Assembly: GCA_942492905.1 (NCBI GenBank)
Contig: OW818657.1
Coordinates: 3,100,001 to 3,164,000 of the forward strand
Reading direction: 5' to 3'
Length of the DNA: 64,000 bases
Origin: CAIZWU01 sp942492905
GTDB lineage: Bacteria > Verrucomicrobiota > Verrucomicrobiia > Verrucomicrobiales > V1-33
Shown here: positions 8,323 through 16,150 of the stretch, in pieces
Layout of the letters: every line of letters starts with the position of its first letter
Numbering within the stretch: position 1 is the stretch's first letter
Position numbers and translations under genes: made by a program
Notes under the pieces: model-generated
Told to the model about the DNA's origin: nothing
The model's database searches: none
The model's input: only the letters and a program-made list of their open reading frames with translations

Positions 8323-9489
8323 CTATTTTAGCCGATGCAGAATTTCGTCCCGCTGGGTTTCGGTCAGACTATCGAGATAAGGCACTACCCGGGCGGCGGA
8401 TTGTTTGTCTTCCTGGGTTTTCAGCTGGAAAATCCATTCAAGGTTCTGCTCCTGGGAAGAATCCCCGTAATAGTAGCTGAGCTGCAGGGCTGCGAAATGC
8501 GTGATCGCGCTGGCCCGCTGCTCTGGTTTTGATAGGGCTGCGAGAAATTCGGCCTGGGATCTTTCTGCTTTATTCTCAAGAACGAGGTTGGTGGCGGCCA
8601 CCCGGATCATATGGCTCTGAATTTCAGCTGGCATGGATCCGATGATTTCCAGCACCTGCGGCAGGGATTTGGTCGGGTCCTGCACCGCCTTCGCAGCAAT
8701 GGTGTTTCCCAATTGTTGTCGGAATTCCTCCGGGAGGGTGGACACTGCTGAAATGCCGCCGCCGGGGTCGGAGGCGGCGTAGGCGTCACAGGCCATGGAC
8801 CTTGCCAAGGCCCGTTTGGCCAGCGGCACGTTTTCATCAATCCAATGGAGCGCTGCGGCGGGATCCTGTTTCATTTTACCGGCCAAGGCTTGCCCCATCC
8901 TGTTCTGTCTTCCTTGGCTGGGAGGCCATTCGGCGAGTAAACTCAAAGCCGCATCAGGATCAAGGGAGGCCAAAACAGCCATCCCGGCGTTCATGACTCT
9001 GGTTTTGACCTGGCCTTGCAGATGTTTCTCGGCCCAGGGAAGCTTGGCCTGCGGATTCTGAAGGACTTCATCCACCAGCAGAGCGCCTTTCAGGATGCAT
9101 TTGGACCTCAGGTCAGGGCATTCCGCCAGAAGACGTTGGGCTGCGGCCGGGTCTGCTTTGACCAGGGCATCAGCCGCTGCGGTGAGGGATTCGGCGTCAA
9201 AACCCCAGCGGGCGATTCCGGCCCGGAAGGCTGCTTCCGGATTGGTGTTGCACAGATCACGGCATTGCAGAAGCAGTCGCTCATCGGACTCACCGGTGGC
9301 GTTTTCAGAGCCAGGAGCCCCGGCGGGAGCGTCGGCAAGTTTTGCCAGTGGACCCGTCGTGGCGTGGTTTGTGGGGTGAGTGGCCGCCCCGGTTGATGGA
9401 ACGGCCTCCCCCGGAGATTTGCTGCTGACTGTGGCAAAAACTCCCAACCCAAAACTGGCCAGAGCGAAAAGTAAGGAAGTGGGTTTCAT
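8323..9489 (-). CDS. Uncharacterised exported alpha-helical repeat protein (long paralog, copy 2)
   Basis: This 388-residue paralog of 6122-7330 has the same layout. A hydrophobic N-terminus (MKPTSLLFALASFGLGVFA) is followed by a variable linker, DPAAAQRLLAECPDLRSKC, repeated DPxAAL units, and a C-terminal EDKQSAARVVPYLDSLTETQRDEILHRLK block nearly identical to copy 1. The start at 9489 forms an ATGA overlap with the stop of 9486-10298, the same junction as in copy 1. About 195 bases separate it from the next unit. The N-terminal linker and the middle have diverged more than the two ends. Function unknown. Confidence 0.8.
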   Translation of the reverse strand: MKPTSLLFALASFGLGVFATVSSKSPGEAVPSTGAATHPTNHATTGPLAKLADAPAGAPGSENATGESDERLLLQCRDLCNTNPEAAFRAGIARWGFDAESLTAAADALVKADPAAAQRLLAECPDLRSKCILKGALLVDEVLQNPQAKLPWAEKHLQGQVKTRVMNAGMAVLASLDPDAALSLLAEWPPSQGRQNRMGQALAGKMKQDPAAALHWIDENVPLAKRALARSMACDAYAASDPGGGISAVSTLPEEFRQQLGNTIAAKAVQDPTKSLPQVLEIIGSMPAEIQSHMIRVAATNLVLENKAERSQAEFLAALSKPEQRASAITHFAALQLSYYYGDSSQEQNLEWIFQLKTQEDKQSAARVVPYLDSLTETQRDEILHRLK

Positions 9490-10298
9490 GGCGGCTCCGT
9501 CTCCTGAGGAACCATGGCATCCCATGCCCCATTGAACATTTGGGTCTCATTCCAAGTGCGGCGGGCCATTTCCTTGAGTTGCTGTTTTTCGGCTTCCGGC
9601 ACCGTGGATTTGGTGATCTGCCCGATCGCTTCCTTATATTCCTGCCGAGCCAGATTTCTGAGAGGGAGGGGCAGTTGATCTGCTGCGTTTTTCTCCGGGG
9701 TGAGGGAGGCAAAGCCCCAGGTCAAGGCGGCGGAAGGATCGATCGGAGCGAGAGTGTGGCTTAACGATTTGCCGGCCGAGGTCCGCAAGGGTCCCTCCGG
9801 GATGGCCGCAACCCAGGCCGACGCGTCATGTCCGTCCTCCCGGCACCAAACCCCGAGCATGGACTGCAAAGCGGTCTCCTTCTCCCCGGGCTCTACCAGA
9901 TTTTCGATCCATGCCATGGCTGCAGTCTGGTCGAGGGCGAACCAGATCTCCGCCAACAACTGGACTCCTTTTCGGCGGTCCGGGCCAGGAGGCAGGTTTC
10001 TGATTTCTTCCAACAGGTCTTCCACTCTGGCATTCCGGTGCAGATCCTCCAGCCGTTTTACGATGGATATTTGTTTTGGTGCGCTTTGGATAGGGAAAAC
10101 CTTTCCGTCAGCCAGCTTTCCTTCGGGAGTTGAAAATTGGGCGGATGACGAAACCGGGTTGGCGGAAAGCCGGGCGGGGTGCTCCGCCACTGAAAGTGGG
10201 GAGGACCACGGCAGGAAGTGCCCGCACAGCAGCCCGGCGGTAGCGGGAAATACGCCCCGAAGGAGAAGCCATTTTGTTTTGTGTTGGATCGGTGACAT
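9486..10298 (-). CDS. Uncharacterised membrane-anchored repeat protein (short paralog, copy 2)
   Basis: This 270-residue paralog of 7327-8127 has an N-terminal hydrophobic helix (WLLLRGVFPATAGLLCG), a Ser/Pro linker and the same ordered blocks: RVEDLLEEIRNLPPGPDR, WFALDQTAAMAWIENL, DASAWVAAIPEGPL and DPSAALTWGF. I chose the ATG at 10298, which is preceded by GAGG at a reasonable distance. A GTG at 10334 would add 12 residues without a signal-like character. It leads the second two-gene unit and lies 414 bases from the divergent siderophore receptor gene. Confidence 0.78.
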   Translation of the reverse strand: MSPIQHKTKWLLLRGVFPATAGLLCGHFLPWSSPLSVAEHPARLSANPVSSSAQFSTPEGKLADGKVFPIQSAPKQISIVKRLEDLHRNARVEDLLEEIRNLPPGPDRRKGVQLLAEIWFALDQTAAMAWIENLVEPGEKETALQSMLGVWCREDGHDASAWVAAIPEGPLRTSAGKSLSHTLAPIDPSAALTWGFASLTPEKNAADQLPLPLRNLARQEYKEAIGQITKSTVPEAEKQQLKEMARRTWNETQMFNGAWDAMVPQETEPP

Positions 10299-10562
10299 CA
10301 GGGCCTCAAGATAGAGTCTCGGCCATGGAATCACGATTCCCGGAGGCAGGCAAACTAATTCCGGTAGGGGGCATTGTGGTTTAGGCGATCTAGAAGTGAT
10401 AGTAATTCCGGATACCTTGGCGGAGTTAACGAAGATGCTGCGGACTTCAGCAGGTGCTTTCGGGGCATCGAAGCGGCGGGCGATGTGGTGGTTTTTGTGG
10501 CGCTGGCACAGATCAGTGCGGAGGATCCGGAGGGAAATCCGTGCTGTTCCTGGCGGTGAAGT

Positions 10563-10596
10563 GGGCGGGCGGGAGGAGCCCGGGGGAGGGGGCTCC
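10563..10596 (+). repeat. G-rich tract with quadruplex potential and overlapping hairpin
   Basis: The plus strand has G-runs at 10563-10565, 10567-10569, 10571-10573, 10582-10586 and 10588-10592, enough for an intramolecular G-quadruplex. Overlapping it are seven-base arms GGAGCCC (10575-10581) and GGGCTCC (10590-10596). The two structures are mutually exclusive. It lies about 120 bases upstream of the receptor start. Confidence 0.4.
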
Positions 10597-10657
10597 AGAC
10601 TTTATCCGGGGGATCATGCGACCCGGACCTGATTAGCTTTTCAGATTCTGCGCTTTT

Positions 10658-10682
10658 TCAGTTTACAACTTATTGAAACTGA
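10658..10682. promoter_or_regulatory. Inverted repeat just upstream of the siderophore receptor
   Basis: Seven-base arms TCAGTTT (10658-10664) and AAACTGA (10676-10682) are centred about 43 bases before the receptor ATG, a plausible operator position. The sequence is not the GATAAT-type Fur consensus, so the binding protein, if any, is unknown. Confidence 0.3.
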
Positions 10683-10712
10683 GACTTGGTCGCAATTCAT
10701 CGCCAAACACCC

Positions 10713-13031
10713 ATGCTGAACCCATCCTATTCCTTCCGAAACCTGATTTCGACAGAGAGTCTCGCCATGTCGACAGTCCTTTGTGCTGTCGGTTCCTTGT
10801 CCGCACAGACCGTGGTGCCTGCTCCTGCGCCAGCATCAGCCACGATGGAGGAAGTGGTGGTTACGGGGGATGCGGCAACTTATAAGCCGGAAGCGGTCAG
10901 TTCTCCTAAATACACCCAGCCGCTCCGGGATATTCCCCAGACGATCACCGTGGTGCCGCAGACGGTCATCGAAGCCCGCGGGGCCACGAGTCTGCGGGAC
11001 GTGCTCCGCAACGTGCCCGGCATCAGCATCCAGGCTGGTGAGGGAGGCGGAGGACTGCCAGGGGACAATCTCAGCATCCGGGGTTTTAATGCCCGCACCG
11101 ACATGTTCATCGACGGCGTGCGCGACTACGGTTCCTATTCCCGCGATCCTTACAATTTCGATCAGGTGGAAGTAGCCAAAGGTCCTTCCTCCTCCACCTC
11201 CGGCCGGGGCTCAACCGGCGGCTCTGTGAATCTGGTTACCAAAACCCCGAAGGCCGACAGCTTCTACCGCAGCGATCTCACCGGTGGCACGGACAATCTG
11301 TTCCGTGGAACCTTCGATGTGAATGTCCCGCTCTGGAAAGAGTCCGTGGCCGGTCCGGACGCTGCGGCATCCGGTAAAGGGGTGGTTGGCAAGGCCTCTG
11401 TTGGAAAAGGCCCGGTCGGCAAGGGTCCCGTCGCCGCCATGGTGGACGAAACCCGCGCCGCCTTCCGCCTGAATGGTCTCTACCACACCGCCGATACCCC
11501 CGGCCGCGACAACGTGGAAACCGAACGTTGGGGCATTGCTCCTTCCATCACCTTCGGCCTCGGCACTCCCACGCGGGTCACTCTGACGTATTCCCACCTC
11601 GAAGAGGATAATGTGCCTGACTACGGCATTCCCTGGGTCCCGGCCAATACCAATCCCCGCCTCGCCAAATACAGCGACAAGGCCGCTCCGGTGGACTACG
11701 ACAACTGGTATGGTCTGCGTGGTTATGATTTCGAGAAAACCGAAACCGATGTGGCCGGCCTGAGTCTTGAACACGATTTCAGTGATTCCCTGAAGCTGCG
11801 CAACTTCACCCGCTTCTCCAACTCCCACCGGGATTCCGCAATCACGGCACCTCGCTTTGCGTCGGTCAATACCAGCACGATGCTGAACCGTCAGTTGCAG
11901 CGCCGCGAGATTGAAAACCAACTTTGGGCCAACCAGACGGACCTTACCGTCAAGTTCAATACCGGCTCCCTGGAGCACACGGTGGTCACCGGGATCGAAC
12001 TGGTGCGTGAGGATCAGGATAATAAAAATTCAGCGCAGGCCACCAATCAGCCTCTGGCCGATCTCTATCATCCGGATGCCGGCCAGAAGCCTTTCGGCCC
12101 GATGCCTCCCATCACGCGTACTGTCACCACCAACGGTGTCTCCAGTCAGGTCGGCATTCCCAATACCGCCGTCTCCGAAACCGCCAGCGCCTATCTGTTC
12201 GATACCATCAAAATCAGCAAGCACTTCGAGGTTACCGGCGGTGGCCGCTTCGACCATGTGGACGCAGATTACGAAAGCGGTGCGGATTCCTTCAACCGCA
12301 CCGACGACATGCTGAGCTGGCGCGCCGCGCTGGTTTACAAGCCAGTCGAGAATGGAAGCATCTACTTTGGTTATGGCACTTCCTTCAATCCTTCTATCGA
12401 CGGCAACGTGGGGCTGGCCCTGACCGCCGCCAACGAGGAACTGGATCCCGAGGAAACCGGCACCTTCGAATTGGGCACCAAATGGGACATCCTGGAGGAG
12501 CGCCTCTCCCTCTCCGCCGCCGTCTTCCGCACGGACAAAACCAACGCCCGCACGGTGGATCCGACCGATCCCGCCGCCGTCACCGTGCTGAATGGCGAGC
12601 AGCGCGTCGATGGCTTCGAACTTGGTGTGGCCGGCAAAATTACCGAATGGTGGAGCGTCTTTGGTGGATACACCTACCTCTCCAGCGAAGTGCGCGATTC
12701 CCGGAATCCCGAGGAAATCGGCAAGGAGCTGAGCAATACGCCGGAAAATTCGCTCAGCCTCTGGACGACCTTCGATCTTCCCGGACGGGTGCAGATCGGC
12801 GGCGGTGCCCAGTTTGTGGACAGTCGCTTCAATAACAACATCAATCAACGCCAGGCCCCCTCCTTCTGGACCTTCGATGCCATGGCCAGCTGGCAGATCA
12901 CGGACAATCTCGCCCTGCGTCTGAATGTTTACAATCTGGCGGACGAGCGTTATATCGACCGCTTGGGCGGCGGGCATTTTGTTCCAGGGGCCGGACGTTC
13001 CGCGTCCCTGACCGCCAGCATCACGTTCTAA
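10713..13031 (+). CDS. TonB-dependent siderophore receptor (Fiu/PiuA-like)
   Basis: This 772-residue outer-membrane receptor imports ferric siderophores, probably of the catecholate type given its partner piuC. A signal region precedes the TonB-box-like MEEVVVTG. The plug domain has IPQTITVVPQTVIEARG, DVLRNVPGISIQAGE and SIRGFNARTDMFIDGVRD. The barrel ends in the typical NLRLNVYNLADERYIDR-like strand and a terminal Phe. The ATG at 10713 is preferred over an in-frame TTG at 10686. No strong ribosome-binding site is visible. About residues 222-242, in the early barrel, contain a repetitive Gly-Lys-Val segment (GKGVVGKASVGKGPVGKGPV). It leads an operon containing its own TonB-ExbB-ExbD motor. 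Confidence 0.93.
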   Translation: MLNPSYSFRNLISTESLAMSTVLCAVGSLSAQTVVPAPAPASATMEEVVVTGDAATYKPEAVSSPKYTQPLRDIPQTITVVPQTVIEARGATSLRDVLRNVPGISIQAGEGGGGLPGDNLSIRGFNARTDMFIDGVRDYGSYSRDPYNFDQVEVAKGPSSSTSGRGSTGGSVNLVTKTPKADSFYRSDLTGGTDNLFRGTFDVNVPLWKESVAGPDAAASGKGVVGKASVGKGPVGKGPVAAMVDETRAAFRLNGLYHTADTPGRDNVETERWGIAPSITFGLGTPTRVTLTYSHLEEDNVPDYGIPWVPANTNPRLAKYSDKAAPVDYDNWYGLRGYDFEKTETDVAGLSLEHDFSDSLKLRNFTRFSNSHRDSAITAPRFASVNTSTMLNRQLQRREIENQLWANQTDLTVKFNTGSLEHTVVTGIELVREDQDNKNSAQATNQPLADLYHPDAGQKPFGPMPPITRTVTTNGVSSQVGIPNTAVSETASAYLFDTIKISKHFEVTGGGRFDHVDADYESGADSFNRTDDMLSWRAALVYKPVENGSIYFGYGTSFNPSIDGNVGLALTAANEELDPEETGTFELGTKWDILEERLSLSAAVFRTDKTNARTVDPTDPAAVTVLNGEQRVDGFELGVAGKITEWWSVFGGYTYLSSEVRDSRNPEEIGKELSNTPENSLSLWTTFDLPGRVQIGGGAQFVDSRFNNNINQRQAPSFWTFDAMASWQITDNLALRLNVYNLADERYIDRLGGGHFVPGAGRSASLTASITF

Positions 13032-13051
13032 TCCCAAATCCAAACTGCCCC

Positions 13052-13744
13052 ATGCTCATCCAGATTCCCGACCTTCTAACCGCCGATCAGGTGGCTCATG
13101 GGCGCAAGATCCTCGACCACACGGACTGGGTGGACGGCCGTGTCACCGCCGGCCACCAGTCCGCGCAGGCGAAGGACAACATGCAAATCCCCGAGGGTCA
13201 CCCCGCGGCCCAGGAACTAGGCGCGATGATCCTGGATGCTCTCGGAAGAAACCCGCTGTTCATCTCCGCGGCGCTGCCACTCCACATATTCCCGCCGCTG
13301 TTCAACCGCTACAGCGGCGGGCAATCTTTCGGAACGCATGTGGATAATGCGATCCGTCAGGTGCGGGGAACCTCGCACCGGATCCGCACGGACCTTTCCG
13401 CCACGCTGTTTTTTGCGGGACCGGAGGAGTATGATGGAGGAGAGCTTTGCATTGAGGATACGTATGGTATGCAAAAGGTCAAACTCGCCCCCGGGAGTAT
13501 GATTCTGTATCCCGCTACCAGCCTGCACCATGTTACCCCGGTCACGCGGGGAACCCGTGTCTGCTCGTTTTTCTGGCTGCAGAGCCTGATCCGCGATGAC
13601 ACCCGGCGCTCCATGCTTTTCGATCTTGATCTGGCGATCCAAAGGCTCTCCGCCGATGCTGTGACCAGCGAGGGCGTCAAGCAATCCACCATCCAATTGA
13701 CCGGCGTCTATCATAATTTGCTGCGGCAGTGGGCTGAGATGTAA
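13052..13744 (+). CDS. piuC: Fe(II)/2-oxoglutarate PKHD-type hydroxylase (PiuC/YbiX family)
   Basis: This 230-residue protein matches the length of PiuC/YbiX. It has the prolyl-4-hydroxylase-like iron site: His96 and Asp98 in GTHVDNAI, a His in SLHHVTPV (159/160), and an Arg at 169 for 2-oxoglutarate. GGELCIEDTYG and VKLAPGSMILYPATS complete the double-stranded beta-helix. In proteobacteria this family sits beside Fiu/PiuA receptors and is iron-repressed; the same pairing is seen here, 20 bases after the receptor. The physiological substrate is not established; processing of the imported siderophore is the usual suggestion. Confidence 0.93.
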   Translation: MLIQIPDLLTADQVAHGRKILDHTDWVDGRVTAGHQSAQAKDNMQIPEGHPAAQELGAMILDALGRNPLFISAALPLHIFPPLFNRYSGGQSFGTHVDNAIRQVRGTSHRIRTDLSATLFFAGPEEYDGGELCIEDTYGMQKVKLAPGSMILYPATSLHHVTPVTRGTRVCSFFWLQSLIRDDTRRSMLFDLDLAIQRLSADAVTSEGVKQSTIQLTGVYHNLLRQWAEM

Positions 13745-13788
13745 GACTGTTGCTGCGCTATCTTCAATTCAAAGGCTCCCCCCCGCCC

Positions 13789-14526
13789 ATGATCCTTTCT
13801 CCGCCCCAAAACCTGACCCAGGCGGCCTCTCTGTGGGCAACGGGAATTGGTCTGCTGTTTCTGGGTATCGGCCTATCAGGTGCCGTCACCAGCCTGGAGG
13901 TTCCGCCTGCGCCCGCAGGTCCGCCGCCGTCCTTGGAGGCCAACATTGAATTCTTCGATCCCCCGCCCGCTGCCGCGCCGGAAGCTCCCGCCGAAGCCGC
14001 CCCCTCGTCCGACCTTCCGGAGGATCCCTCATGGGAGGTGCCAGCCGTGATAGAGGTGACGCCCCCGTTGGCACCCTCTGAGATGGAGGAACTGCTTCCG
14101 GTCAACGAACCCGTTCCCCAAGTGGCCGTCCGCCCTCCGGCGCCCCCCGCCCCCGCCATTCGAAAAAGCATTCCGAAAACCTCTCCCAATCCATCCCGTT
14201 CCACGCAGGGCCAGCCCCCGACAGGAAACGCCATCGCCCGGTCTGGGGAAACGGGGCAGGGTTCGGTGAAGAGCGCCGGGAATCAGAAGGGCCGGTTTCC
14301 CCAACCCGCTTATCCCGCCGCGGCCCGCCGGGCTGGCTTTCAGGGCACGGTCGCATTGACAGTACAGGTAAACGACGCAGGTTTCCCTACCAGCGTGGAA
14401 CTTTCGCGTTCCAGCGGCCATGCGTCGCTCGACTCGGCTGCCAAAGAGGGGATTCGCCGCCGTTGGCGCTGGCCCGCGGGGAATGCCCGCAATTTTTTGG
14501 TCCCTATCCGTTTTGTTTTAGAATGA
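13789..14526 (+). CDS. tonB: TonB energy-transducing protein
   Basis: The 245-residue protein has one N-terminal membrane helix (LWATGIGLLFLGIGLSGAV), a long Pro/Ala/Glu-rich periplasmic spacer, and a C-terminal TonB domain. That domain starts FPQPAYPAAARRAGFQGTV and contains VQVNDAGFPTSVELSRSSG. It transmits the ExbB/ExbD-harvested proton-motive force to the receptor's TonB box. The ATG at 13789 is chosen over an in-frame TTG at 13750, which would add residues before the cytoplasmic start. Its stop overlaps the exbB start by four bases (ATGA). Confidence 0.9.
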   Translation: MILSPPQNLTQAASLWATGIGLLFLGIGLSGAVTSLEVPPAPAGPPPSLEANIEFFDPPPAAAPEAPAEAAPSSDLPEDPSWEVPAVIEVTPPLAPSEMEELLPVNEPVPQVAVRPPAPPAPAIRKSIPKTSPNPSRSTQGQPPTGNAIARSGETGQGSVKSAGNQKGRFPQPAYPAAARRAGFQGTVALTVQVNDAGFPTSVELSRSSGHASLDSAAKEGIRRRWRWPAGNARNFLVPIRFVLE

Positions 14527-15152
14527 ATCTTCCTGCCCCCCTGCTTGCCAATGCCTTTGCCGACCTCTTCGAAAGAGGTGGTCCCATCATGTGGCCCATT
14601 GCCATCGTGACGCTGTTCGCCACTGCCATTCTGGTGGAGCGGAGTTGGTGGTGGTTTCAACTGGCCCGTCACCGGCAGCCTCAACAGATGGACTTGGTCC
14701 TTGCGGCGCTGGAAAGCGGTGATCTCCCGCAGGCTCAAGCGCTCAGTGCAGGCGCCACGGACCCGGTGCTGCGCATGGTCCATGCCGGTTTGACCCATCG
14801 GCACGCCAGCCTGCAGGGAGCTCTACAAGCCGCCGCTGGGATAGAAATCAAATTGGCCGGCCGCTTCCTGACGGCTATGGACACCATCATCACGCTGGCA
14901 CCGCTGCTCGGTCTATTGGGTACTGTAACCGGCATTATGGGCAGTTTCTCCAGCATTGGAGGCAGTGAACTTGCGGTGGAGAAAGTCACCGGCGGCATCG
15001 GGGAAGCGTTGATTGCTACGGCGTTCGGCCTCGGCATCGCGATTGCGACCCTGATTCCCTATAACTGGTTTCATGCGAAAGTGGCCTCCCTTCAGCACGA
15101 TTTGGAAATTGCCGGAAACAATGTGGAAATCTATACGTCCCCCCGACAATGA
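14523..15152 (+). CDS. exbB: ExbB/MotA/TolQ-type proton channel protein
   Basis: This 209-residue inner-membrane protein has an N-terminal helix (MWPIAIVTLFATAILVERSWWWF) and the two conserved MotA/TolQ/ExbB helices. The first contains ITLAPLLGLLGTVTGIMGSF and the second GGIGEALIATAFGLGIAIATLIPYN. It forms the proton-driven motor with ExbD that energises TonB. ATGA overlaps on both sides indicate translational coupling in tonB-exbB-exbD. Confidence 0.93.
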   Translation: MNLPAPLLANAFADLFERGGPIMWPIAIVTLFATAILVERSWWWFQLARHRQPQQMDLVLAALESGDLPQAQALSAGATDPVLRMVHAGLTHRHASLQGALQAAAGIEIKLAGRFLTAMDTIITLAPLLGLLGTVTGIMGSFSSIGGSELAVEKVTGGIGEALIATAFGLGIAIATLIPYNWFHAKVASLQHDLEIAGNNVEIYTSPRQ

Positions 15153-15571
15153 AGATTGTATCGCCATTGCCCCATAAAAAGTCCCGTTTGGAAATCATCC
15201 CGCTGATTGATATCATGTTCTTTCTGCTGGCGAGTTTCATGCTGGTCAGCTTGTCCATGACCCGGCAGCAAACCATCGGCGTCAATCTTCCTTCGGCGGC
15301 CAGTGGCCAGGCTTCCCCAAAATTGGATGCAGTGCAGCTCGCGGTGACCGCCTCCGGTGAGGTGTATTGGGACAAGGAGTTGATCTCCCTGGAGGCCATG
15401 GACCGGAGATTGAAGGGCCTGTTGGCGGACAATCCCCAGCTGCCCGTGTATATCAGCGGTGACGCTGCCACTCCCCATGGGGCCATGGTCGCGGTGCTGG
15501 ATTATGTGCGGCGGTGTGGCGTCGGCAAAGTTGCTTTCAATGTCCAGTCCCCCGGGGCCGTCGCGCCATGA
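15149..15571 (+). CDS. exbD: ExbD/TolR biopolymer transport protein
   Basis: This 140-residue protein has a basic cytoplasmic start and the single membrane helix IIPLIDIMFFLLASFMLVS, with the essential Asp in PLIDIMFFLL. The periplasmic domain ends in a GAMVAVLDYVRRCGVGKVAF block, as in ExbD/TolR. It works with the upstream ExbB. The start at 15149 overlaps the exbB stop, and its own stop overlaps the next start. Confidence 0.93.
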   Translation: MKIVSPLPHKKSRLEIIPLIDIMFFLLASFMLVSLSMTRQQTIGVNLPSAASGQASPKLDAVQLAVTASGEVYWDKELISLEAMDRRLKGLLADNPQLPVYISGDAATPHGAMVAVLDYVRRCGVGKVAFNVQSPGAVAP

Positions 15572-16023
15572 AGCCTGTGCCCGCCAACATGCTGATCGCC
15601 GTGGTCCTGATGCTCTGCGCTTTGTGCGGATGGCAATGGCACCGGGAAGGCCTGCTTCGCCGCATCACGGTGGATCAAGCCGCGCTCCTGACTTCGTTGG
15701 AAGCGTCTCTCCAAGAGTCGGAAAACCGGAACAAGAGTTCTAATGCGGAAATCCTCCAACTGACCGGGCTGGTGGTGGAATTGCGCGGCCAACCCGATGC
15801 GTCGGAAGAGTTGGCTGTTCTCAAAAACTCCCACGAGGAGTTGAAAAAGGCCTTCGAATCCCAATCCGCCAAACTTCAGGAACAAAACGAAAGCCTGTCA
15901 AAAGCCGATGGATCAGTCCGGACCGCCAATGACAGCATCCGGCAATTGATGAAGGAGCGCGACAGCCTGGCGGAACGGCTGAACGACCTCACCCGGAAAT
16001 ACAACAAAACCGGAAACCGCTAG
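15568..16023 (+). CDS. Small membrane-anchored coiled-coil protein of unknown function
   Basis: This 151-residue protein has one N-terminal hydrophobic helix (MLIAVVLMLCALCGWQW). An almost entirely helical, Glu/Lys/Ser-rich stretch of heptads follows, from about residue 35 to the end (for example KNSHEELKKAFESQSAKLQEQ). I recognise no family. Its ATG overlaps the exbD stop by four bases, so it is translated with the TonB motor and probably sits in the inner membrane with a periplasmic coiled coil. A role as an accessory or spacer of the TonB-ExbBD complex is inference from position alone. Confidence 0.82.
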   Translation: MKPVPANMLIAVVLMLCALCGWQWHREGLLRRITVDQAALLTSLEASLQESENRNKSSNAEILQLTGLVVELRGQPDASEELAVLKNSHEELKKAFESQSAKLQEQNESLSKADGSVRTANDSIRQLMKERDSLAERLNDLTRKYNKTGNR

Positions 16024-16150
16024 GATGGAAATTTCTTTAATTCCAGCACTGTTCCGGCTTTGAAACCATGGGCGGCATCCCATGCCGAGTGGGCGGCCGT
16101 CTGGAGATCCAACTTGCAAACATCTGAACCCGGAGCCCGGGACTAACTAT

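Larger units (their letters stand above)
10299..10712. other. Divergent intergenic region with hairpin, G-rich tract and inverted repeat
   Basis: No gene is supported here. The region separates the minus-strand repeat-protein unit from the plus-strand iron operon, so it should carry both promoters. It contains a G-rich tract with a GGAGCCC/GGGCTCC hairpin (10563-10596) and a TCAGTTT/AAACTGA inverted repeat (10658-10682) just ahead of the receptor gene. I found no good match to the classical Fur box. Confidence 0.5.

Noticed and set aside
10396..10632. A 78-codon plus-strand frame before the siderophore receptor
   Set aside because: Its second half is a Gly/Arg-rich translation of the G-tract and it has no recognisable domain; treated as regulatory DNA.
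12030..13043. A long minus-strand frame across the siderophore receptor
   Set aside because: The plus strand has an unmistakable TonB-dependent receptor; the antisense translation has no motif.
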